From Desulfobacterales bacterium (lineage in GTDB: Bacteria; Desulfobacterota; Desulfobacteria; Desulfobacterales; RPRI01), in the NCBI GenBank assembly GCA_030689795.1, contig JAUYEO010000027.1, positions 1 through 6,768 on the forward strand: a stretch of 6,768 nt of DNA. Reading direction: 5' to 3'. Both the position numbers and the translations under genes were made by a program. This document shows, piece after piece, positions 1 through 5,629 of the stretch. How positions within the stretch are numbered: position 1 is the first letter of the stretch; each line of letters starts with the position of its first letter. The notes beneath the pieces are model-generated. The model was given only the letters and a program-made list of their open reading frames with translations, was not told where the DNA came from and made no database searches.

Positions 1-20
1 GCTCACTTAATGAGCTTTTT
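1..20 (+). terminator. Possible intrinsic terminator of an upstream gene
   Basis: GCTCA (1-5) and TGAGC (11-15) form a 5-bp stem with a 5-nt loop, followed directly by five T residues (16-20). This is the shape of a rho-independent terminator for a plus-strand gene lying left of the window. The stem is short, and the T-run is also the outer arm of the palindrome at 16-125, so it could simply be part of that repeat. Confidence 0.35.
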
Positions 21-125
21 GGGGATTTTTAAGTCACTTCGCTAAATCACAAGAACTCGGGCTAACGCCCTCAAACAGCTTGTGATTTTTAACGCTCAGT
101 TCCTTAAAAATCTATTCCCCAAAAA
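16..125. repeat. Composite branched palindromic repeat (about 110 bp)
   Basis: Three nested levels of perfect inverted repeat are visible. The outer arms are TTTTTGGGG (16-24) and CCCCAAAAA (117-125), continued by GATTTTTAAG (24-33) with CTTAAAAATC (103-112) across a small bulge. The middle arms are AAATCACAAG (44-53) with CTTGTGATTT (79-88). The tip is GGGC (59-62) with GCCC (67-70) around a 4-nt loop. The interval has no open frame or protein-like sequence. The architecture suits a dispersed, non-autonomous intergenic repeat that could fold as RNA or extrude as a cruciform. Its family name is not known to me. Confidence 0.7.
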
Positions 126-156
126 TCTCAAATCCGTTCGCATATGACTTTTTACG
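123..156 (+). repeat. 34-bp dispersed repeat, copy 1
   Basis: A 34-bp stretch beginning AAATCTCAAATCC and ending GACTTTTTACG is identical to 3550-3583, about 3.4 kb away, next to a different gene. A perfect 34-bp match between unrelated intergenic sites indicates a repeat family rather than chance. The last 12 bp of this copy also form the left arm of the hairpin at 145-190. Confidence 0.85.
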
Positions 157-190
157 GGACCATCAGCGTTGATAAACTCGTAAAAAGTCA
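145..190. repeat. 46-bp hairpin repeat of the GACTTTTTAC family
   Basis: TGACTTTTTACG (145-156) and CGTAAAAAGTCA (179-190) are perfect 12-bp inverted arms. An inner ATCA (162-165) / TGAT (170-173) pair closes around GCGT. GACTTTTTACGGGACCATCA (146-165) matches the repeat end at 5577-5596 in 17 of 20 positions, which places both in one family. A second small hairpin follows: CCCGG (196-200) with CCGGG (207-211) around a T-rich loop. Confidence 0.75.
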
Positions 191-285
191 AAGGTCCCGG
201 TTTTTGCCGGGCGGCTTGCCCATATTATTTATTTGTGTTAGAACCCGGATAATTGAGAAAAACTAGTTTCCGGATGGACACAAAC

Positions 286-291
286 TATAAT
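286..291 (+). promoter_or_regulatory. Candidate -10 element for the small membrane protein gene
   Basis: TATAAT (286-291) is a perfect sigma-70 -10 hexamer placed 33 bp before the start codon, which would give a leader of about 25-30 nt. No acceptable -35 hexamer lies 16-18 bp upstream, so the assignment rests on the -10 match and its position alone. The rest of 191-324 shows nothing else I can assign. Confidence 0.3.
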
Positions 292-324
292 TGACGATCG
301 GAAACGGATATAAAATGGAGGAAG

Positions 325-633
325 ATGGGTTCAGGAATAAATGAGATAGCTCTTATCGCATTGATAGCTTTCGCAATATTTTTTATACCAAGGATGAGAG
401 CCGGTAAAAGGCAGGAGGTAACATTTGTCAAACCGGCAAAGAAAACACTTGCAGTTCACGGACGCGTGCGCCTTGCAATATTTCTTTCCATTTTGTGGAT
501 TATCGCTGCGGCATTCTTTTTCGAGCCGTGGAATAAAAATCTGATTACTTTCTGTTATATAGGCGCAGGGCCGGTATTTCTGGGGTGGGGGTTAAGCTGG
601 GTTGTCGCGGGCTACAAAAAATATCGAAGGTAA
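325..633 (+). CDS. Small three-helix inner-membrane protein, function unknown
   Basis: I do not recognise this 102-residue protein. It has three hydrophobic segments, roughly residues 6-22, 49-67 and 72-95. A basic stretch separates the first two (RMRAGKRQ and KPAKK, about residues 23-40) and the tail is basic (KKYRR). The positive-inside rule suggests that the basic linker and the tail both face the cytoplasm. No catalytic motif, cysteine pair or lipobox is visible. GGAGG (317-321) stands only 3 nt before the ATG, closer than usual, but no better in-frame start exists nearby and the first hydrophobic segment needs this one. The gene stands alone, with repeats upstream and a convergent acyltransferase gene downstream. 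Composition and length support a real gene; its role is open. Confidence 0.75.
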   Translation: MGSGINEIALIALIAFAIFFIPRMRAGKRQEVTFVKPAKKTLAVHGRVRLAIFLSILWIIAAAFFFEPWNKNLITFCYIGAGPVFLGWGLSWVVAGYKKYRR

Positions 634-754
634 AAACTCCCTTGTTTGTTTTCTGAAGTTTTGAAAGGCTTTCCTAATTTTTGATGGCCCGGATCCCCGA
701 TAATGAAAGTTACGTCTATAATTGAAGCTACGGGCTGCTTGCAGCGGGGACCTC

Positions 755-778
755 AACCCTTGAACCCTTGAATCCTGA
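755..778. repeat. Short tandem repeat, 8-bp unit AACCCTTG
   Basis: Two exact head-to-tail copies of AACCCTTG occupy 755-770, and the next eight bases (AATCCTGA) are a degenerate third copy. The array is short and intergenic. It resembles low-copy tandem repeats that expand and contract by slippage; no function is evident. Confidence 0.55.
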
Positions 779-804
779 GATCATCAACTAATTTGGAGAT
801 GATC
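779..804 (-). terminator. Hairpin just after the acyltransferase stop, weak terminator candidate
   Basis: GATCATC (779-785) and GATGATC (798-804) form a perfect 7-bp stem with a 12-nt loop. On the minus strand it begins 6 nt after the acyltransferase stop codon. No U-tract follows on either strand, so it is not a canonical intrinsic terminator. It may protect the 3' end of the mRNA or aid termination of the two-gene operon. Confidence 0.3.
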
Positions 805-810
805 CATGTT

Positions 811-1695
811 TCATGATTTGAGTATTGCATCAATTCGCATGTCTTTTTCTTCCCAGACCGAGTTGATCCATTTCTGGAAATTCTCCCTGAATTCCGCATT
901 GTTGACATAGTCCCCGATTATTTCTCTATTAACCGGCAAAGTTTCGACCATTACTTTTATTTCCCCGATTTTTCCGCACAGGAAATCCCAGAAGCTCTTT
1001 GCCCCATCGGGATATACGATCGTCACATTCACTATTTTATCCAAGTGCTCGCCCATTGCAGAAAGAACAAAGGCTACTCCTCCGGCCTTGGGATTAAGCA
1101 GGTTGGCATACGGGGATTTCTGTCTCCTGTGTTTTTCAGCGGTAAACCGGGTTCCTTCAACAAAATTCATTACCGATACAGGGATTGTCTTGAATTTTTC
1201 GCAAGCCTTTTTTGTAATCTCTATGTCTTTTCCTTTCAAGTGCGGATACTTGTCAAGGAATGCCTTGGAATATCTCTTCATGAAAGGAAAGTCTAGAGCC
1301 CACCATGCAAGCCCTAAAAACGGCACCCATATCAGTTCTTTCTTTAAAAAAAACTTAAGAAAGGGAATTTTTCTGTGAAAGATTCTCTGCAGAACGAGGA
1401 TATCGGTCCAGGACTGGTGGTTGGACACGACCAGATACCATCCGTCAGGCCTGAGATTTTCAAGCCCTTTAACCTCCCATCGTACATTGTTCATAAGTTT
1501 CTGGTTGACTGTATTGACAAATATCCACTTGTCGGCAATCCAGTTAAGCAGCCTGTTATAATGCTTTTTCCAGAACGGCATGATCAGCTTTAAAAATGCA
1601 GCAATAAAAATGAGCGTTGTCCAGAAAACTGTATTGACCGCATAAATCATCACTGATAATGCGCCACGAAGGTATCCCGGTAAAAAGCTGAGCAT
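811..1695 (-). CDS. PlsC/YihG-like lysophospholipid acyltransferase
   Basis: This 294-residue protein is a membrane acyltransferase of the PlsC superfamily. Family members move a fatty acyl chain from acyl-ACP or acyl-CoA onto a lysophospholipid or similar acceptor at the inner membrane. Motif I is NHQSWTD with the catalytic H93-x4-D98 pair, motif III is FVEGTR (178-183), and motif IV is represented by PKAGG (202-206). A hydrophobic segment at about 11-40 should anchor the N-terminus. The length and the sequence around these motifs fit the YihG-type branch (around 300 residues) better than short PlsC enzymes (around 240). The start is the only ATG that keeps the anchor; purine-rich AGGAGAGGAAAGG precedes it. 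It follows the radical SAM gene by 25 bp on the same strand, so the two are probably cotranscribed. The acyl acceptor cannot be told from sequence. Confidence 0.88.
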   Translation of the reverse strand: MLSFLPGYLRGALSVMIYAVNTVFWTTLIFIAAFLKLIMPFWKKHYNRLLNWIADKWIFVNTVNQKLMNNVRWEVKGLENLRPDGWYLVVSNHQSWTDILVLQRIFHRKIPFLKFFLKKELIWVPFLGLAWWALDFPFMKRYSKAFLDKYPHLKGKDIEITKKACEKFKTIPVSVMNFVEGTRFTAEKHRRQKSPYANLLNPKAGGVAFVLSAMGEHLDKIVNVTIVYPDGAKSFWDFLCGKIGEIKVMVETLPVNREIIGDYVNNAEFRENFQKWINSVWEEKDMRIDAILKS

Positions 1696-1720
1696 AATTG
1701 TTTTCCTTTCCTCTCCTGCG

Positions 1721-3520
1721 TCAGGGAAGAGGGTTTTCCCGGACTTTTAATGAAATTGCCGGACATGAGCGTTCAAATTCTTTAAACAGATCTTCCGTCT
1801 TTTTTGAAACCTCGTTGAACTTGCTTATTATCTCGTCCCTGAAGTCCGCATCAATTTTGCCTGCTTTTTTCTTCAATTCCTCAAAATTCTGCCTGCTTTG
1901 ATTTAAAAGCAAAGTCGCTTTAATGATGGTCTCTCTGGAATTCACTTTTACTGTTTCCTGATACTTCTTAATCTGTTCCCGAAAGTTGCAGTAAGATGTT
2001 TCCAGAGATGAATATATTCTATCCATTTTGAGCATTTCCCTGGTAATTACATGGAAATGATGACCGACAATTCCGAAGCGGATAGTCTCGGCAAATATAT
2101 TCCTGTGCTTTATGAAATTTCTTGCAAGAAATTTCATATATTGAAAACCATACCGGGTGAAAATCTGCCGGAATAATGATTCAATAAATATTCTTATTTC
2201 CGTGAAACGGACTTTTCTTTGAAAAAAAGCGGTATTCCCCAGATTATCAAGCAGCATGCTGCAGCGGGCAAAGTAATTTTTCAGGTTTGAGTCGTAAATA
2301 TTATCCAGGACCTTCTTGTAACCTTCTTTTAATTTTATAATATCCATTTTAGTGGTGAAATTGGTGCTCATCCCATGTGTGTTGTTACCGATCGATTCAC
2401 ATATTATTCTGCCTTCCTGTTTTAATCGTGAAAAAAGGGATGTGTTGGGCAGCGCAATAAGGAGACCTACCATAGCCTTGGGAATCCCGGCTTTCTGAAC
2501 AAAAGAGATCTGACGGTCGAAGATGTCTTCCCTGTCGCTGTCAAATCCGACTATAAAACCTGCCATGACCTCCATTCCGTGCTTCTGGATTGTGAGAACA
2601 GCCTTATGCAGGTCGGTTTTAAGATTATGATATTTTCCGGTTTCCTTCAAAGATTCCCGTGAAGGCGTTTCGATTCCGATAAAGACTTCATTAAACCCCG
2701 CATTTTTCATTTGCTGCATAAGCTTTGCATCATCTGCCAGGTTTATGCTTGCCTCGGTGAAAAACCTGAAAACATGGCCGTGTTTTTTCTGCCATTCAAT
2801 AAGGACGGGAAGCAACTCGTTCTTTACCCGTTTTTTATTTCCTATAAAGTTATCATCTACAATAAAAACCGGTCCCTGCCATCCAAGATCATATAGTGAA
2901 TCGAGTTCAAGAATTATGTTATTTGCCGGTTTTAATCTCGGGGTATTTCCGTATGATTTCCAGATATCGCAGAATTCACACTTGAAAGGGCATCCCCTGG
3001 AATATTGTACGGACATCGAAGAGTATGCTTTCATGTCAAGAAGATCAAACCTTGGTGTCGCGGAATTTGACAGGTCAGGCCGTCTCCCGGGGAGATATAT
3101 TTTTATCGCGCACCCGTTCTCATAATCGTCGAGGAATATTTTCAGGGTATCTTCGACCTCTCCAAGCACAAAGTGATCTACATCTTCTATCTCATTATAA
3201 CTTGAGGTCGGGTAAGGGCCGCCTGCAACAACCGGAACATTAAGGCGCTTGCAGGCTGAAACGGCTTTAATAAAAGATTCTTTCTGGATGATCATTGCGG
3301 ATATAAATACGGCATCCGCCCAGAGAATGTCCTTTTCTATAAGAGGTCCGGTATTCATATCGATAAGCCTGAGATTATATTTTTCAGGAATAAGAGCTGC
3401 TATGGTAATGAGTCCGAGGGGAGGCATAGAGCTTTTCTTATGCACGAATTTAAGTGCATGCTTGAAGCTCCAGTAAGTGTTGCCCGGTACTTCAGGATAA
3501 ACAAGTAAAATGTTTTTCAT
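1721..3520 (-). CDS. B12-binding-type radical SAM protein, HpnP/DUF4070-like, with C-terminal coiled coil
   Basis: This 599-residue enzyme has three parts. Residues 1-130 look like the Rossmann-type cobalamin-binding domain of B12 radical SAM proteins, with the MKNILLVYP start, WSFKHALKF and PPLGL typical of the DUF4070 branch; no DxHxxG cobalamin-ligand motif is visible. Residues 167-350 form the radical SAM core: C177, C181 and C184 in RGCPFKCEFCDIW bind the [4Fe-4S] cluster, and IGIETP (281-286) and GFIVGFDSD (321-329) are core motifs. Residues 350-490 resemble DUF4070. The best-known relative is HpnP, which methylates hopanoids at C-2, but the family is broad and the substrate here is unknown. 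Residues 500-590 are a lysine/glutamate-rich probable coiled coil beyond the usual family length. A GTG four codons upstream (3530-3532) is possible, but ATG at 3520 matches relatives and has a GTGGGG purine stretch 6 nt before it. First gene of a likely operon with the acyltransferase. Confidence 0.85.
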   Translation of the reverse strand: MKNILLVYPEVPGNTYWSFKHALKFVHKKSSMPPLGLITIAALIPEKYNLRLIDMNTGPLIEKDILWADAVFISAMIIQKESFIKAVSACKRLNVPVVAGGPYPTSSYNEIEDVDHFVLGEVEDTLKIFLDDYENGCAIKIYLPGRRPDLSNSATPRFDLLDMKAYSSMSVQYSRGCPFKCEFCDIWKSYGNTPRLKPANNIILELDSLYDLGWQGPVFIVDDNFIGNKKRVKNELLPVLIEWQKKHGHVFRFFTEASINLADDAKLMQQMKNAGFNEVFIGIETPSRESLKETGKYHNLKTDLHKAVLTIQKHGMEVMAGFIVGFDSDREDIFDRQISFVQKAGIPKAMVGLLIALPNTSLFSRLKQEGRIICESIGNNTHGMSTNFTTKMDIIKLKEGYKKVLDNIYDSNLKNYFARCSMLLDNLGNTAFFQRKVRFTEIRIFIESLFRQIFTRYGFQYMKFLARNFIKHRNIFAETIRFGIVGHHFHVITREMLKMDRIYSSLETSYCNFREQIKKYQETVKVNSRETIIKATLLLNQSRQNFEELKKKAGKIDADFRDEIISKFNEVSKKTEDLFKEFERSCPAISLKVRENPLP

Positions 3521-3549
3521 TTTATACCCCACTCACACGGATTTCCCGT

Positions 3550-3583
3550 AAATCTCAAATCCGTTCGCATATGACTTTTTACG
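3550..3583 (+). repeat. 34-bp dispersed repeat, copy 2
   Basis: This copy is identical over all 34 bp to 123-156 and in the same orientation. It lies 29 bp before the radical SAM start, so it is probably inside that gene's leader or promoter. Unlike the first copy it lacks the right hairpin arm: after GACTTTTTACG the sequence goes to AACTCATTAA, recalling the family's ACGAGTTCATCA-type continuation without the inverted partner. Confidence 0.85.
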
Positions 3584-3644
3584 AACTCATTAATTTTATG
3601 TTAAGAATAATGAAAACATGCAGGAAATAAAACAGTAATCTGAA

Positions 3645-3666
3645 ATTTTACAAAAGTTTTACAAAG
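3645..3666 (+). promoter_or_regulatory. Two 11-bp direct repeats, candidate OmpR/PhoB-type operator
   Basis: ATTTTACAAAA (3645-3655) and GTTTTACAAAG (3656-3666) share TTTTACAAA in the same orientation with a period of exactly 11 bp. OmpR/PhoB-family regulators bind head-to-tail to direct repeats one helical turn apart, and the regulator encoded at 4719-5444 is of that family. The site is 36 bp before the TTGACA hexamer, a reasonable activator position. Binding is an inference, and an AT-rich chance repeat remains possible. Confidence 0.45.
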
Positions 3667-3701
3667 GCAAGGCGGGGTTAAAAAAGCGAAATATTCGGGC
3701 G

Positions 3702-3730
3702 TTGACATAAAATATAAGGTGTTGTAGTAA
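3702..3730 (+). promoter_or_regulatory. Candidate sigma-70 promoter of the two-component operon
   Basis: TTGACA (3702-3707) is a perfect -35. Seventeen bases on, the hexamer at 3725-3730 is TAGTAA, a poor -10. TATAAG (3713-3718) is a better -10 but has no -35 at the right distance. With either choice transcription would begin only about 3-17 nt before the ATG at 3742. Confidence 0.4.
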
Positions 3731-3741
3731 TTTGCTATATT

Positions 3742-4686
3742 ATGGACCAGTCAAAATGGTTTTATCCGATTATTGTTTTTATTTTTTCCGTTCTGGCTCT
3801 GGCCGCCTCGCTTTTCCTGTTTATTTACTGGTATATGGAGGTCAGCACAGGTCTTGAGGCCGTTGTTGCCCGGTTTAACCTTGAGCCGTCGGTTGTTCTT
3901 GAATCACGCACATGGGTAGTTATTCTGGTTTTATCCCTTCTTGTCGGGATAATACTCCTCGGGATATTTACCATATTCGTGTATAATCTTAAGACTTATC
4001 AGTTATACCGGCTTCAGCAGAACTTTATAAATAATTTTACACACGAACTGAAAACTCCTGTAACTTCTTTGAAGCTTTTCCTTGAGACTCTTTCTAAACA
4101 CGAGCTTTCACGCGCAGAGCAGCTCAAATATATCGGATATATGATACAGGATGTTAACAGACTGTCCGATAATATTGGGCGCATACTCGACCTTGCAAGG
4201 ATTGAGAGCAAAAGCTACCCGGGCGAGTTCGTTGAGTCCGATCTTGTTGCTGTTGTCGGAACTTTTTGTAAAACAAACGGGCATCTTTTCCAGGGATGTG
4301 AAATAAATATTCATAACCCTGCAGAAAAATCATTTAATTATCCGGTTAACGTCTATCTTTTTGAAATGCTTCTCATGAACCTTCTGACGAATGCGGTTAA
4401 ATATAATAGTTCAGAGTCGCCCAGGATAGACATTACTTTTGACTTGCATAAACAGAGTATGCACTTAAGGTTTGAAGATAACGGGATCGGAATTGAAAAG
4501 ACCCAGATAAAGAAGATATTCAGAAAATTTTACCAGGTCGGCCAGTATAAGGATATGACTGCCAAGGGAAGCGGTCTCGGTCTTCATCTTGTTCGGAACA
4601 TAGCGCGTATCCATAAAGGAAGAGTTGTTGCAGAAAGCAAAGGAAACGGTAAAGGGTCGGTTTTTACTCTTATATTGCCATTATAA
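3742..4686 (+). CDS. Membrane sensor histidine kinase with minimal periplasmic loop
   Basis: This 314-residue protein autophosphorylates on histidine and should pass the phosphate to the regulator encoded 32 bp downstream. Transmembrane helices at about 8-31 and 57-80 enclose only about 25 periplasmic residues. No HAMP or PAS domain is seen: helix 2 runs by a short linker into the HisKA domain (H box FTHELKTP, phospho-acceptor H101). The ATPase domain follows with the N box NLLTNAVKYN (N213, N217), G1 box DNGIG (246-250), F box at F260 and F263, and G2 box GSGLGL (276-281). All catalytic motifs are intact. No Shine-Dalgarno sequence precedes the ATG; the only upstream AAGGTG is about 20 nt away, and an in-frame TAA at 3715 rules out a longer protein. 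The tiny sensor loop suggests sensing in the membrane or through a partner protein. The signal is unknown. Confidence 0.93.
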   Translation: MDQSKWFYPIIVFIFSVLALAASLFLFIYWYMEVSTGLEAVVARFNLEPSVVLESRTWVVILVLSLLVGIILLGIFTIFVYNLKTYQLYRLQQNFINNFTHELKTPVTSLKLFLETLSKHELSRAEQLKYIGYMIQDVNRLSDNIGRILDLARIESKSYPGEFVESDLVAVVGTFCKTNGHLFQGCEINIHNPAEKSFNYPVNVYLFEMLLMNLLTNAVKYNSSESPRIDITFDLHKQSMHLRFEDNGIGIEKTQIKKIFRKFYQVGQYKDMTAKGSGLGLHLVRNIARIHKGRVVAESKGNGKGSVFTLILPL

Positions 4687-4691
4687 CCAAT

Positions 4692-4716
4692 TGATATTTC
4701 TGATATAAAAATATCA
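4692..4716 (+). promoter_or_regulatory. AU-rich hairpin in front of the response-regulator start
   Basis: TGATATTT (4692-4699) and AAATATCA (4709-4716) form a perfect 8-bp inverted repeat with a 9-nt loop, ending 2 nt before the regulator's ATG. It fills almost the whole 32-bp gap after the kinase stop. There is no Shine-Dalgarno sequence here, so the hairpin is the only visible feature at the translation start. It is weak thermodynamically and might influence translational coupling. Confidence 0.45.
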
Positions 4717-4718
4717 TT

Positions 4719-5444
4719 ATGAAAAATCCCGGAAAAAAGCGAATCCTTGTCATAGAGGACGACATTCATATAGCTGAAGGGCTTAAACTGAATCTTTCAC
4801 TTCAGGGATATGATGTCATGACTGCAAAAGACGGGATTTCGGGCCTTAACGGATGGAAAGCATGGCGCCCGCATCTCGTAGTGCTTGATATAATGCTCCC
4901 GGGAATTGACGGATTATCAATTCTTCAGAATATCCGCCTTGAGGATGAGCGGCTCCCAGTCCTGATACTATCGGCAAAATCAGAGGCCCATGACAGGATA
5001 ATGGGCCTTTCCTTCGGTGTTGACGACTATCTTTCGAAGCCCTTCAATCTTGAGGAGTTTCTCTTAAGAGTTGAACGCCTTCTGGTCAGGGCTTCCTGGT
5101 CATCAAAAGAAGAAAGAGCGGGAAGCGGCAAAATCTTCTCCGGTGCGTACAGGTTCGGGGATAATATAATCGATTTTGAAAAATCCACGGCAATATGCAG
5201 AGTCGGAAAAGTCACCCTCACGGAACAGGAACTGAAGCTGTTGAAACTTTTTATTGCAAACAGGGGGAAACCTCTTTCGCGAAGAAAACTCCTTGAAATA
5301 GGATGGGGATATACCGGCGCCGTTACGACAAGAACTGTGGATAATTTCATTGTCCGGTTCAGGAAATATTTCGAGATCGATCCGAAGAAGCCGCGATATT
5401 TTAAAAGCATAAGGGTAGTCGGCTATATTTTTGACCATGACTGA
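4719..5444 (+). CDS. OmpR/PhoB-family response regulator
   Basis: This 241-residue protein is a phosphorylation-controlled DNA-binding transcription factor, partner of the kinase just upstream. The receiver domain (about 8-125) has the acidic pocket E13/D14/D15, phospho-acceptor D57 in VVLDIMLPG, S85 in the usual Thr/Ser switch position and K107 in the SKPF motif, all intact. The winged-helix output domain (about 137-239) shows the LTEQELKLLKLF helix, TTRTVDNFIVRFRKYF recognition region and the RVVGYIF wing. Length is normal for the family. The ATG is fixed by a stop codon six codons upstream and by the IEDD start of the receiver; no Shine-Dalgarno is present. The stop codon TGA lies inside the left end of a repeat element, so the last residues may have been reshaped by repeat insertion. 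Direct repeats at 3645-3666 are a candidate binding site for it. Confidence 0.95.
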   Translation: MKNPGKKRILVIEDDIHIAEGLKLNLSLQGYDVMTAKDGISGLNGWKAWRPHLVVLDIMLPGIDGLSILQNIRLEDERLPVLILSAKSEAHDRIMGLSFGVDDYLSKPFNLEEFLLRVERLLVRASWSSKEERAGSGKIFSGAYRFGDNIIDFEKSTAICRVGKVTLTEQELKLLKLFIANRGKPLSRRKLLEIGWGYTGAVTTRTVDNFIVRFRKYFEIDPKKPRYFKSIRVVGYIFDHD

Positions 5445-5596
5445 CGGCTTCTTAAAAAGTCATACTGCTGTGTTGCGCTTCATCTTTAGTCATTGCAGCG
5501 TACCAGTAAGTACGCTTCATTCCTCAAGATTCGCGCCCCTTGCATTATGAGCTTTTTACTTTGCCGTCGGAATATCGACTTTTTACAAGACCGTCA
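5442..5596. repeat. MITE-like element with 20-bp terminal inverted repeats
   Basis: The left end TGACGGCTTCTTAAAAAGTC (5442-5461) matches the reverse complement of the right end GACTTTTTACAAGACCGTCA (5577-5596) in 17 of 20 positions. A second internal right end at 5546-5568 also pairs with the left end (GACGGC with GCCGTC, then AAAAAG with CTTTTT). Inside is a perfect AGCGTAC (5497-5503) / GTACGCT (5510-5516) hairpin and a direct repeat of CGCTTCAT (5476-5483, 5513-5520). No coding capacity is seen. The structure suits a non-autonomous palindromic element related to the copy at 145-190. Its first three bases are the stop codon of the response regulator. Confidence 0.7.
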
Positions 5597-5615
5597 TGAC
5601 CGACGGCTTCTTAAA
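5595..5615 (+). repeat. 21-bp direct duplication of the response-regulator gene end
   Basis: This segment repeats 5436-5456 (CATGAC, then YGACGGCTTCTTAAA) in 20 of 21 positions, 159 bp downstream. The single difference is C at 5601 against T at 5442, which turns the TGA stop of the first copy into CGA. The arrangement could be a duplication produced by insertion of the repeat element or by recombination between repeat ends. Confidence 0.7.
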
Positions 5616-5629
5616 GGGTACGGGAGAAG

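Larger units (their letters stand above)
634..810. other. Convergent intergenic gap with short repeats and hairpins
   Basis: This 177-bp gap lies between two converging genes and has no open frame of note. It contains a tandem 8-mer, AACCCTTG at 755-762 and 763-770, followed by a degenerate third unit. It also holds a small GCTGC/GCAGC inverted repeat (734-738 with 741-745) and a 7-bp hairpin at 779-804. No stem followed by a good T-run was found for either gene, so transcription may end by another mechanism or read through. Confidence 0.6.
3521..3741. promoter_or_regulatory. Divergent control region between the radical SAM operon and the two-component genes
   Basis: This 221-bp gap must hold start signals for both directions. 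It contains copy 2 of the 34-bp dispersed repeat (3550-3583), a pair of 11-bp direct repeats (3645-3666) and a TTGACA hexamer (3702-3707). No convincing -35/-10 pair was found on the minus strand for the radical SAM gene; AT-rich sequence at about 3590-3615 is the likeliest place. Confidence 0.6.

Noticed and set aside
16..211. CRISPR array or tRNA in the repeat-rich left end
   Set aside because: The repeats are inverted arms, not regularly spaced direct repeats with spacers, and no cloverleaf or CCA end can be made.
667..700. GAAAGGCTTTC followed by T-rich sequence as a terminator for the small membrane protein gene
   Set aside because: The palindrome leaves a loop of about one base and cannot fold as a normal terminator hairpin.
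1045..1378. Open frames on the plus strand inside the acyltransferase gene
   Set aside because: They lie wholly antisense to a gene with intact PlsC motifs and encode no recognisable protein features.
2711..3243. Plus-strand frames antisense to the radical SAM core
   Set aside because: They overlap the conserved CxxxCxxC region on the other strand and have no domain-like sequence; they are shadows of codon bias.
3530..3532. GTG start for the radical SAM gene, four codons upstream
   Set aside because: The preceding sequence has no ribosome binding site, and relatives as I recall them begin at the MKNILLVYP equivalent, so ATG at 3520 was preferred.
5027..5438. Minus-strand frames across the response-regulator output domain
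   Set aside because: The plus-strand frame has the full receiver and winged-helix domains; the opposite frames are antisense artefacts.
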